Shown: positions 27,312-35,466 of the stretch, in pieces
How the letters are laid out: every line of letters begins with the position of its first letter
Numbering within the stretch: the stretch's first letter is position 1
Assembly (NCBI GenBank): GCA_965116235.1
Contig: OZ220496.1
Coordinates: 124,001 to 188,000 of the forward strand
Origin: MPNP01 sp965116235
Lineage (GTDB): Bacteria > Pseudomonadota > Alphaproteobacteria > Rhodobacterales > Rhodobacteraceae
DNA: 64,000 bases
Reading direction: 5' to 3'
Translations under genes and position numbers: made by a program
Notes under the pieces: generated by a model
What the model was told of the DNA's origin: nothing
Databases searched by the model: none
What the model saw: the letters and a program-made list of their open reading frames with translations, nothing else

Positions 27312-30300
27312 TCTACTGAACCGGTTGAAGGTCGACCTGTTGGGACCGTATGAGGGAGACGAAGTTCTAACTTCGCGCCCTTCGGACATATATCTGACGG
27401 GCATATTGTGGCCACGTGAAACCCGAATGGGCGCTGAGGAGGACGAACGCCTCGGATTGCTTGGTATGGAGGAAAGCGATAACGACGGTGGAGAGGAAGA
27501 AGAAGTCACACTCGTTGGTCTCGTGCGCCCGTGTTCGATGGGTGTGTCTTTAGCCGTGCGCGCAGCGGAGGGAGCATCTCCTGGACTTGACGTGACAGTT
27601 CGCTTCGCAACCTACGAACCTGTCTTTACTGATGAGTCCAACGCGGAGAAACGGAGAGGCGGCATTACACGTTTGCGCAAGGAATGGAGACGGCGGGCGT
27701 ATGAAATACTGGCAGACGGCATCACGCTGAATGACACTTCACGATCAATTGATCTCAAACCACATGGAGCGCCGCCGGGCGTCAAACTGCACATACGCAC
27801 AGCACCGTGGTCGGGCGGTACACTGGCCACAGTTACGTTACTGAATCAAGCCATACTCGACAAAGATCAAGGCCGGGACGGAATCGAGCGGTTGACGCTG
27901 TTCCAGACACGCGTCGAGATTCGCCCGCGCCCAGGTACCGTACTGGTATCGCGTCCCTCACGACGGGCGGTGCTTGATGACGACGACCGTTCAGCGGCGT
28001 TACTATACCGCAACGCTCACGAGTTCGCAACAGGCCATACCTGTTCGGCCGAATGGAAAACAGGAACCGACCTAGGGACAGCCGAAATGGTCGCCACAAG
28101 TTGGATTCCTACAGCAACCGTTCCCGCGACAAACGCGTCTGGCCACGAAGTCTTCAACACGATACGCATGGACAGGACACTTAAACCGCTCTCAGCGCGT
28201 TGGCTGGCGACGTCGGCACCTGACAAGTTCGGCGAAGCCTTGCGACGGCTCCCTGCCGCCTATGATAACTGGCTTGAAGATAGGGAAGCGGAAGTGTCTT
28301 CGCTGCCCCAAGAATTACAGAACCAAGCCACAAAGCACATCGCGACCTGCCGTGAGGCCCACGACCGCATGTTTAGCGGCGCGACGCGCATATCAGAAGA
28401 GACTGCGATGTCACGCGCTTTTCGCCTAGCAAATCTCGCAATGGATATCCAACACGGTTGGGGTCGTGAAAAGCAGGCGAGTGATGCACTTGAGTGGCGA
28501 CCGTTCCAGCTTGGCTTCATCTTGCTTGTAGCTGCATCTGTCGCCGACCGCAAGCATCTGGAACGCCGGATAATGGACCTACTGTGGTTCCCAACCGGCG
28601 GCGGCAAGACGGAAGCCTATCTTGCACTCATTGCCTTCCTCGCCTTCTACAGAAGGCTGTCTGCTGGGGACGATCCTGATAAGGGAGACGGTGTCGCTGC
28701 AATCATGCGCTACACGCTGCGCTTGCTGACGACACAGCAGTTTACACGCGCCGCCTCAGTCCTGCTCGCATGCGAGGCGATTCGGCGCGGACTTATTCGC
28801 GAAGCAAGCTTATCGCAAGGTGAACTGGGAGATACACCGTTCTCAATCGGACTCTGGGTTGGGGGTGATGCTGTACCGAATCGTATGCATGATGCCGCCG
28901 CGGCACTTGAGGGCGAGTCGGGCTTATCGACACCCAAGCAGCTTGTGTATTGCCCAGCTTGCCGTGAATCGCTGACTTGGAAACACAGCAAAAGGGAAGG
29001 AGCGATTCACGTCCACTGCGAGAAGGAAGGCTGCCTCCTGTTCGATCCAGATACTCCACTCCCGATCTGGACCGTAGACGATGATGTGTATCGGATGCGA
29101 CCAACGTTGCTAATTGGCACGATCGACAAGTTTGCCCAGATTGTCCGGCGTGAGGAAGTCAACGACCTTTTTGGGCTGAATGTCGGTACACCACCTGATC
29201 TGATACTGCAGGACGAATTGCATCTGATCTCCGGGCCACTTGGCACGATAGCTGGTCTGTATGAAGTCGCAATTGATCGGATGTTTGCCGTGCATGGGTC
29301 ACGTCCAAAAGTCATTGGCTCAACGGCAACGATCCGACGGGCTTTTGAACAGGTGACTGCCCTGTTCGATCGTGAAACAGCACAGTTCCCTCCCCCGTGT
29401 CTGGACGCCTCAGATTCCGCATTTGCGGTGGTGGATCATGACAAGCCCGGTCGCGTCTATGCGGGTGTCACCACAGCAGGCCGATCTGCAAAATACACTC
29501 TACGGGGGGTGGCTGCGTCTCTTCTCCAGTCTGCATCGGGCAGTGTCTCGGACGACGCCTCTCGAGATTCATACTGGACACTGGTGTCGTATTTCAACTC
29601 TTTGCGCGAGCTTGGTGGTGCACTAGTCCTAATGCAGGACGACGTTAATGACAGTCTCGCGCTGCTCGCGCAGCACCGGGGTGAGAAAGTACGCGATCCT
29701 AAGTCTATAGAAGAGCTAACCTCCAGACGCACGCAAACCGAAGTTCGGGACATGCTAGAAAGACTCGCAACCCATGTCACTGATCAGGGCGCACTTGATG
29801 TCGTTCTTGCGACGAACATGGTCAGCGTTGGTGTCGATATTCCCCGTCTCGGTCTGATGCTCGTGCACGGTCAACCAAAAGGTATCGCCGAATACATCCA
29901 AGCGACCAGCCGCGTCGGGCGCGGCAATGTGCCAGGGCTTGTTGTCGCCGTGCTCAATAACGCCAAGGCCCGCGACCGTTCACATTACGAAAGTTTCCCG
30001 ACTTGGCATGAGACCCTGTACCGGGATGTCGAACCGACTAGCGTCACGCCCTTTGCCTCGCGGGCGCGGGATCGCGCTCTTCACGTGGTGCTTGTAGCAC
30101 TAGTGCGTCATTTGGTACCCGGCATGATCAATCGACCGACACTCAACGATGGGGCGATTGATGCCGCAAAAGTTTTCATAGAGGACATAGTCAGACGCGC
30201 CGAGGCGATTGATCCGCAAGAAACAGCTGTCAGGCTGGAACTGGAGCGCTATCTCGACACTTGGAAGTTCCGAGCGCCACAAAGCTACTGGAGCAGGAAG

Positions 30301-30480
30301 GCTCGCAACTCGTTACTTCAGGACGCAGAGCGTGCCGTAACCTTGCGAGCTCTTGGGCGTATGCCGGGCGACGCTTGGCCAGCGCTAAACAACATGCGTA
30401 GCGTTGAGGCCGCCACAAGGTTTAGGCTCGCCGAATGGCTGAGTGAACGGACAACCGCAAGGAGCGACGATGGCGAATAA
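27301..30480 (+). CDS. drmA: DrmA-like superfamily 2 helicase (DISARM/YprA-related)
   Basis: The 1059-residue protein starts with the DrmA-type opening (LLNRLKVDLLGP, then YLTGILWPRETRM) and a long N-terminal domain. The helicase core has Walker A WFPTGGGKTEAYL (about residue 430), a zinc-binding insert starting CPACRES (about residue 550), GTIDKFAQI, the DELH Walker B (about residue 638), GSTATIRRA, NMVSVGVDIPRLGLM and motif VI QATSRVGRG (about residue 869). DrmA is one of the three DISARM core proteins and acts with DrmB on incoming DNA. Its start lies inside the helicase gene and its stop overlaps drmB by 11 bases, indicating tight coupling. Assigning it to DISARM proper or to a related class needs phylogeny. 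Confidence 0.85.
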   Translation: MRDNLLNRLKVDLLGPYEGDEVLTSRPSDIYLTGILWPRETRMGAEEDERLGLLGMEESDNDGGEEEEVTLVGLVRPCSMGVSLAVRAAEGASPGLDVTVRFATYEPVFTDESNAEKRRGGITRLRKEWRRRAYEILADGITLNDTSRSIDLKPHGAPPGVKLHIRTAPWSGGTLATVTLLNQAILDKDQGRDGIERLTLFQTRVEIRPRPGTVLVSRPSRRAVLDDDDRSAALLYRNAHEFATGHTCSAEWKTGTDLGTAEMVATSWIPTATVPATNASGHEVFNTIRMDRTLKPLSARWLATSAPDKFGEALRRLPAAYDNWLEDREAEVSSLPQELQNQATKHIATCREAHDRMFSGATRISEETAMSRAFRLANLAMDIQHGWGREKQASDALEWRPFQLGFILLVAASVADRKHLERRIMDLLWFPTGGGKTEAYLALIAFLAFYRRLSAGDDPDKGDGVAAIMRYTLRLLTTQQFTRAASVLLACEAIRRGLIREASLSQGELGDTPFSIGLWVGGDAVPNRMHDAAAALEGESGLSTPKQLVYCPACRESLTWKHSKREGAIHVHCEKEGCLLFDPDTPLPIWTVDDDVYRMRPTLLIGTIDKFAQIVRREEVNDLFGLNVGTPPDLILQDELHLISGPLGTIAGLYEVAIDRMFAVHGSRPKVIGSTATIRRAFEQVTALFDRETAQFPPPCLDASDSAFAVVDHDKPGRVYAGVTTAGRSAKYTLRGVAASLLQSASGSVSDDASRDSYWTLVSYFNSLRELGGALVLMQDDVNDSLALLAQHRGEKVRDPKSIEELTSRRTQTEVRDMLERLATHVTDQGALDVVLATNMVSVGVDIPRLGLMLVHGQPKGIAEYIQATSRVGRGNVPGLVVAVLNNAKARDRSHYESFPTWHETLYRDVEPTSVTPFASRARDRALHVVLVALVRHLVPGMINRPTLNDGAIDAAKVFIEDIVRRAEAIDPQETAVRLELERYLDTWKFRAPQSYWSRKARNSLLQDAERAVTLRALGRMPGDAWPALNNMRSVEAATRFRLAEWLSERTTARSDDGE

Positions 30481-32329
30481 CCAGCTAGGAGAATTGCGCA
30501 GAAGCGCAACCGTCCTGACTTTCGGACCGGGTTCTGTCGTGGACTTCCGTGCCGACGGCGCACCTGTATCTGCCGTTCCGGCAGGGCTTGAAGAATGGGA
30601 CCGCTCGTTCCGGCCGGCGGGACTGGCCAATCCGCAGAGAATCACCGAGCCGCGTTTGCAAAGAAAACTCTCCGTTGGAGGATTCCGGTTGCCGCCGGTC
30701 GTAGATGAAAATTGGCGGAACGATCGGGTCAAACCAGACGGTCGCGCTCTCGTCGCTGTGCGATTTCCGAAATGGTTACAGTGCCCGCAATGTGCCCGCC
30801 TAGCCCCAGCAAGCAGCTGGCTAAATGACCCTGGCCGAGCCTACCGGTATTGTGCGAGCTGCACACGCAAAGCGCCGGGCCAACGTAAGATATTCACAGT
30901 ACCTGTTCGCTTCATCATGGCCTGTCCCAACGGTCATCTGGACGATTTTCCGTGGCATTTCTGGGTCGGACACAAGGCTGATTGCAAGAGGAAGGACCGC
31001 GCCGATCTCTATCTCATTTCGAAACGGCCGGGACTTGCCGGATTGATTCTTAGCTGTCGTGATTGCGGAGCATCGCGTTCGATGGACGGGGTATTCAGTG
31101 CAAAAACTTGGGACGAATTCCACTGTCGTGGACAGCGTCCTTGGCTTGCCGTGGCGAATGAGAAATGCGATTGCAAGCCGCGAACACTGCAACGTGGTGC
31201 GTCGAACTTGTACTTCCCTGTGGTCGAGTCGGCTCTCAGCATCCCGCCGTGGTCGGACGCGTTGCAAGAAGCTCTAGGTGTTTACTGGAACCAGATTGTC
31301 ACAACAAAGCCGGAGGACCGCGCGACCTTCATTCGTATCCTCGCCGAGGGCAATCTTGAACCGGCCCTTCGAGAACTTAGTGTGAGTCCTAGCGAGCTCG
31401 CGCAGCAGATTGAAGATCGGCTGACCCGATACAACGACGACTTCATCCTGAACATCCGGCAAGAGGAATACCGGCAGTTTGTCTCCGGCACAGACACGCA
31501 GGACAGGGACGCACGCGAGTTCGAGGTGTGCACTGTACCTGTGCCCAACCGTCTAAGCTCGTTTCTTAGCCGCATCATCCGCGTCGTAAGGCTACGCGAG
31601 GTACGAGCCCTGAAAGGTTTCACGCGGATCAATCCACCGGGCAATGAAGACAGCCCGAATATTGCGGCAATCGCTGTTAAAGATCTTGACTGGCTCCCCG
31701 CTATTGAAGTTCGCGGTGAAGGGATTTTCCTTGCTTTCAACCAAGACACGCTCCGCGCCTGGGAAGCAAAGGATGATGTGATGTCGCGTGCAAGAAAAGT
31801 TGATAAAGCGTGGCGAGTTGAATGGAAACGGTACGGCAAGGGCAAGCCGGCCTGTCCGATAACACCGCGCTATCTACTAGCACACAGCTTCGCGCACGCG
31901 CTCATGCGCCAACTCACACTTGAATGTGGTTACTCGACTGCTGCGTTGCGAGAAAGACTCTATGTGAGCGACGGGACCAATGGCATGGCGGGGATACTGA
32001 TCTACACCGCCACCTCCGATTCCGATGGCACGCTCGGCGGTCTGCAACGCCAAGGTAAAGCCGATCGCATTGAGCGGGTTGTCGGCGCGGCGATAGCAGC
32101 AATGGAATGGTGTTCCTCCGACCCGCTGTGTATCGAAGGCATGATTTCTGATACCAACCGTCTGTCCCTTTCCGCATGTCATGCATGCATCCTTGTACCT
32201 GAGACCGCTTGTGAAGAATACAACCGCTTTCTAGACCGAGCTATGCTAGTTGGTCTGCCAGGTAAGAACGAGGTCGGATTCTTCTCGCCGCTTGTTTCAG
32301 AGGTGTTGCATGGCGGTGATGTAATCTAG
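30470..32329 (+). CDS. drmB: DrmB-like DUF1998 protein
   Basis: The 619-residue protein starts at MANNQLGELRRS, matching the conserved DrmB opening that continues with TFGPGSVVDF. It has cysteine pairs for zinc binding, CPQC (about residue 104) and CASC (about residue 130), then CPNGHLDDF and CRDCGAS. The C-terminal DUF1998 domain includes YLLAHSFAHALMRQL (about residue 470), GMAGILIYT and a terminal CHAC cluster. DrmB works with DrmA in DISARM. The frame starts within drmA. Its TAG stop spans the left TA target of the inserted IS630 element; without the insertion the codon would still read TAG, so the protein is intact. Confidence 0.85.
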   Translation: MANNQLGELRRSATVLTFGPGSVVDFRADGAPVSAVPAGLEEWDRSFRPAGLANPQRITEPRLQRKLSVGGFRLPPVVDENWRNDRVKPDGRALVAVRFPKWLQCPQCARLAPASSWLNDPGRAYRYCASCTRKAPGQRKIFTVPVRFIMACPNGHLDDFPWHFWVGHKADCKRKDRADLYLISKRPGLAGLILSCRDCGASRSMDGVFSAKTWDEFHCRGQRPWLAVANEKCDCKPRTLQRGASNLYFPVVESALSIPPWSDALQEALGVYWNQIVTTKPEDRATFIRILAEGNLEPALRELSVSPSELAQQIEDRLTRYNDDFILNIRQEEYRQFVSGTDTQDRDAREFEVCTVPVPNRLSSFLSRIIRVVRLREVRALKGFTRINPPGNEDSPNIAAIAVKDLDWLPAIEVRGEGIFLAFNQDTLRAWEAKDDVMSRARKVDKAWRVEWKRYGKGKPACPITPRYLLAHSFAHALMRQLTLECGYSTAALRERLYVSDGTNGMAGILIYTATSDSDGTLGGLQRQGKADRIERVVGAAIAAMEWCSSDPLCIEGMISDTNRLSLSACHACILVPETACEEYNRFLDRAMLVGLPGKNEVGFFSPLVSEVLHGGDVI

Positions 32330-33520
32330 TGTTTGAATTGAAACAAAAAGTTCCTATTATTTTTCGGATGTCCGTCCCTGTTTGCAGCCAGCACTGATGG
32401 CGGGACCCTTCATCCCCCTGACATGGAGCGGATCATGGCCCAGTCCACCCGTTCCCCCGTTATCCTGTCCGCCGCCGACCGCCAACGCCTGGAAGAGGTC
32501 CGCGACCATCCGCAGTCGCCTCAGAAGCATGTCTGGCGAGCCCGCATTATCCTGACACTGGGCGCCGGCCATGGCCGGTTCGAGACCGTGCGTCGCACCG
32601 GCGTGTCCAAGTTCACCGTATGGCGCTGGTGGGACCGCTTTCTGGAGGCCGGCATGGCCGGCCTGTGGCGGGACAAGACCCACCCGCCCGGTCGGGCTCC
32701 CATTAGCAAGGCGAAGGTGGCCGAGGTGATCCAGACGGCGATGGCGCCGCCGCCGGAGCATGCCAGCCACTGGACGCTCAAGGCCCTGGCCCGCGAGACG
32801 GGTGTGGCCATGTCGAGCGTCCGCACCATTTTGCGCCGGCACCGGCTGTACCCCCATCGGGTGTCGACCTTCCAGGTCTCGCGCGACCCGGCCTTTGCCA
32901 AGAAGATCCGTGATGTCGTCGGTCTGTATGTGAACCCGCCGGACCATGCCGTCGTGCTGTCCATTGACGAGAAGCCTCAGATCCCGGCCTTGGGACGCAC
33001 CCAGAAGCCCTTGCCCATGACCCCAGGACACGCCGCGACCCGCACCCATGACTATGTCCGCCATGGCACCACATGCCTTCTGGCCGCCCTGGATGTCGCC
33101 ACGGGTCGCGTGATCGGCCGCATGATCGAACGCCACCGCTCCGAGGACTTCGTCGCCTTTCTCGACCCTGTGGCCGAGGGCCTCGACGCCGACAGGGATG
33201 TCCATGTCATTCTGGACAATGTGTCCTCGCACAAGTCGGCCACGGTCCGGGAGTGGCTGGCGGATCATCCGCGTTGGCACTTTCACTTCACGCCGACCTC
33301 GGCGTCATGGGCCCATGCGGTGGAGGGCTTCTTCTCAAAGCTGGCCCGCCAGCGGCTCAAGCATGCCATCGTCAACGCGCTGGCGGAGTGCGTGGCGGCG
33401 GTGGAAGGGTTCATTGCGCATCACAATGAGCATTCGGCGCGACCCTTTCGATGGAGCAAGGCGCCGGAGGACCTGGTGCAGTCCTGGAAAAATGGGTATC
33501 ATATGATTGAAACAAACCAC
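32329..33520 (+). mobile_element. IS630-family insertion sequence, intact copy
   Basis: The element is about 1192 bp, flanked by TA on both sides (32327-32328 and 33521-33522), the duplicated target of IS630/Tc1-mariner elements. The left end reads GTGTTTGAATTG and the right end, inverted, GTGGTTTGTTTCAATC; they are imperfect inverted repeats. It carries one uninterrupted transposase gene in the same orientation as the drm operon. A second, decayed copy lies at 37257-38443 in the opposite orientation and a 200-bp derivative at 33913-34112. Confidence 0.85.
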
Positions 33521-33523
33521 TAG
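32423..33523 (+). CDS. IS630-family DDE transposase
   Basis: The 366-residue protein has an N-terminal helix-turn-helix (FETVRRTGVSKFTVWRWWDR), a second DNA-binding segment, and a DDE catalytic core: LSIDEKPQI (first Asp), HVILDNVSSHKS (second Asp) and SASWAHAVEGFFSKL (Glu). Length is normal for the longer IS630 members and no frameshift is visible, so it may be active. The TAG stop uses the right target TA. ATG at 32435 is an alternative start. Confidence 0.92.
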   Translation: MERIMAQSTRSPVILSAADRQRLEEVRDHPQSPQKHVWRARIILTLGAGHGRFETVRRTGVSKFTVWRWWDRFLEAGMAGLWRDKTHPPGRAPISKAKVAEVIQTAMAPPPEHASHWTLKALARETGVAMSSVRTILRRHRLYPHRVSTFQVSRDPAFAKKIRDVVGLYVNPPDHAVVLSIDEKPQIPALGRTQKPLPMTPGHAATRTHDYVRHGTTCLLAALDVATGRVIGRMIERHRSEDFVAFLDPVAEGLDADRDVHVILDNVSSHKSATVREWLADHPRWHFHFTPTSASWAHAVEGFFSKLARQRLKHAIVNALAECVAAVEGFIAHHNEHSARPFRWSKAPEDLVQSWKNGYHMIETNH

Positions 33524-34388
33524 CAGTCTATCATTCGGATACTGCCTGATTTGGTAATGTCGCTCTGGCTCTGCGTGATGCCTGACGATCTATAATCGTC
33601 AACAAACATAATTAAGATTGGAACCAAGCCTTGCGTATGCCGATGATAATCGGCGGTGTAACGGTATTGCTCCCACATTGGAAAGTCAAGAGATGGTATA
33701 CTCAGACGCCAATCGTATCGTGTACGATTGAGTGCCAGTGAGGCGGCAGTCATGGTTTGTAGTTTACGCAAGCCTAAGGTCAATGGAACAGCTTATTTGG
33801 GCGTATGCCTTGAAGCAGGCAGATAATAACCGGAATAGGAGGCTATCAGATTCACATATTCGTGCGGCGGCCGTCCTGTTGATGGTCTAGACGGACGCTT
33901 ATGGGTTTTCTAGTGGTATGTGCAAAACAAAAGATTCCAATCTTGGTAGTGTGCACCCGACTGTTTTCGGTCGTCTCAGCAGTTTTGACGCCAGGGAAGC
34001 AGATCGCGACCACACCGAAGCCAAACTGACTCGATCATTCATATGAAGCACGACGCATGTCGGTCTTGCCAAGTCCTGAAATGCAGGTATCAAATGATTA
34101 AAACGAACCAACTAGTGAGACGTATGACCCTTGTTACAGCGATAGCGGTCGCTTCGGACAGGATTTGTGACTAACGGGCAGAGTGCTCCTGTTGCTTGAT
34201 ACGGCGGCGGGTCTGATCTGACGGTTTTGCCATGGAAGATGTCAAGTCGATTTCTCCGTACTTGTTCGACAGAATTGCCGTACAAACCGTGGCACAGTTG
34301 CGATTTTCGATGAAGGTATTCAATTTTCGTGAATAATTTAATTTAGATCATCGGTGAAATTGTACTTGCAGGACAAATCGGGAGAATC
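33523..34388. other. Gene-free stretch after IS630, contains a MITE
   Basis: Between the IS630 copy and the second C5 methyltransferase there is no convincing gene. The only structured element is the MITE at 33913-34112. A minus-strand frame at 33520-33783 shows no recognisable domain. The last 150 bases probably carry the promoter of the methyltransferase-GHKL pair. Confidence 0.45.
33913..34112 (+). mobile_element. 200-bp MITE with IS630-related ends
   Basis: The element is flanked by TA at 33911-33912 and 34113-34114. Its left end GTGGTATGTGCAAAAC and its inverted right end GTTGGTTCGTTTTAATC resemble the ends of the full IS630 copy; just inside the right end, GGTATCAAATGATTAAAAC matches GGTATCATATGATTGAAAC of the full copy. 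No transposase remains inside, so it must have moved by a transposase acting in trans. Confidence 0.65.
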
Positions 34389-35465
34389 ATGAACGGGGAT
34401 AGCAGCAAACCGAAACAAATGGCGGAAGTTGTAGATCTCTTTTGCGGTGTGGGAGCGTTGAGTCATGGTCTCAAACGAGCGGGTCTCAAAGTTCTTGCAG
34501 GATACGACACTGACGAACGTTGCCGGTTTGCCTACGAAACGAACAATAAAGCCAAGTTTTTTAAGGCTGATGTCTCGAAACTGTCAGCAGAAGAGATAAG
34601 GCGGCACTATTCTGGTATGGCCGCAACTGTTCTTGCGGGCTGTGCTCCCTGTCAGCCATTTTCGACATATAGGCAACGGTATGTTGAAGACCCTCAATGG
34701 AGCCTTGTGGGAAAGTTCGCCGATCTGGTTATAGGAGTGAAGCCAGACTGCGTAACCATGGAAAATGTGCCCTCACTGGTCGCTTACAAGGACGGCGAAG
34801 TTTTCAACGGATTTTGTGAGAAACTAACAAATGCGGGGTATCACGTCTCTTGGAAAATCGCCAAATGTGAAGAGTTCGGCGTTCCCCAAAAAAGGCGACG
34901 TCTGGTTCTTTTGGCGGCAAAGCAACAAGTTATTGAGCTAAAAAGATGCTCACTCGGAGATTTAAAATCGGTCCGAGAAGCAATTGGGGATTTACCTCCG
35001 ATTTCTGCAGGTGAAACTCACTCTGACGACCCGTTGCACACGGCCTCTTCGCTGTCTTCCCTTAATCTAAGTAGAATCCGAGCTTCACGGCCGGGTGGTA
35101 CGTGGAGGGATTGGCCAGAAAACTTGCGGGCTGCATGCCATCGGCGGGTGTCGGGCAAGACCTATCTAGGTGTCTATGCAAGAATGACTTGGGATGATCC
35201 TTCACCAACGATGACAACGCAGTGCTACGGCTTTGGTAACGGCAGGTTCGGGCATCCTGAACAAGACCGCGCAATCTCCCTTCGGGAGGCCGCAATTTTG
35301 CAATCATTCCCAGATAACTATGCATTTGCTCCCAAAGGGCGAAAATTGCTATTCAAGGAAGTTGGGCGGTGGATTGGCAATGCCGTTCCCGTTAAACTCG
35401 CAGAGGCTGTTGGCAATTCCATTGTAAGAAACTTGGCTATCACTGACGACGAGCGGAGAATTTAA
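34389..35465 (+). CDS. C5-cytosine DNA methyltransferase, partner of the GHKL ATPase
   Basis: The 358-residue enzyme has motif I VVDLFCGVGALSHGL, the catalytic Cys in GCAPCQPFSTY (about residue 88), TMENVPSLV (motif VI), GVPQKRRRLVLLAA (motif VIII) and WIGNAVPVKLAEAV (motif X). The short target domain lies between about residues 190 and 290. The ATG follows GGGAG at 5-base spacing. One base separates its stop from the GTG of the GHKL ATPase, so the two are coupled. C5 methyltransferases paired with MutL/MORC-type GHKL ATPases are known from predicted restriction systems. It is clearly different in sequence from the C5 enzyme at 23727. Confidence 0.92.
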   Translation: MNGDSSKPKQMAEVVDLFCGVGALSHGLKRAGLKVLAGYDTDERCRFAYETNNKAKFFKADVSKLSAEEIRRHYSGMAATVLAGCAPCQPFSTYRQRYVEDPQWSLVGKFADLVIGVKPDCVTMENVPSLVAYKDGEVFNGFCEKLTNAGYHVSWKIAKCEEFGVPQKRRRLVLLAAKQQVIELKRCSLGDLKSVREAIGDLPPISAGETHSDDPLHTASSLSSLNLSRIRASRPGGTWRDWPENLRAACHRRVSGKTYLGVYARMTWDDPSPTMTTQCYGFGNGRFGHPEQDRAISLREAAILQSFPDNYAFAPKGRKLLFKEVGRWIGNAVPVKLAEAVGNSIVRNLAITDDERRI

Positions 35466-35466
35466 G

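Noticed and set aside
32357..33286. 309-codon open frame antisense to the IS630 transposase
   Set aside because: It is a mirror of the GC-biased transposase frame, with low-complexity composition and no domain.
33520..33783. 87-codon minus-strand frame after the IS630 copy
   Set aside because: No recognised domain, no ribosome site, and its end abuts the IS insertion; not enough support for a gene.
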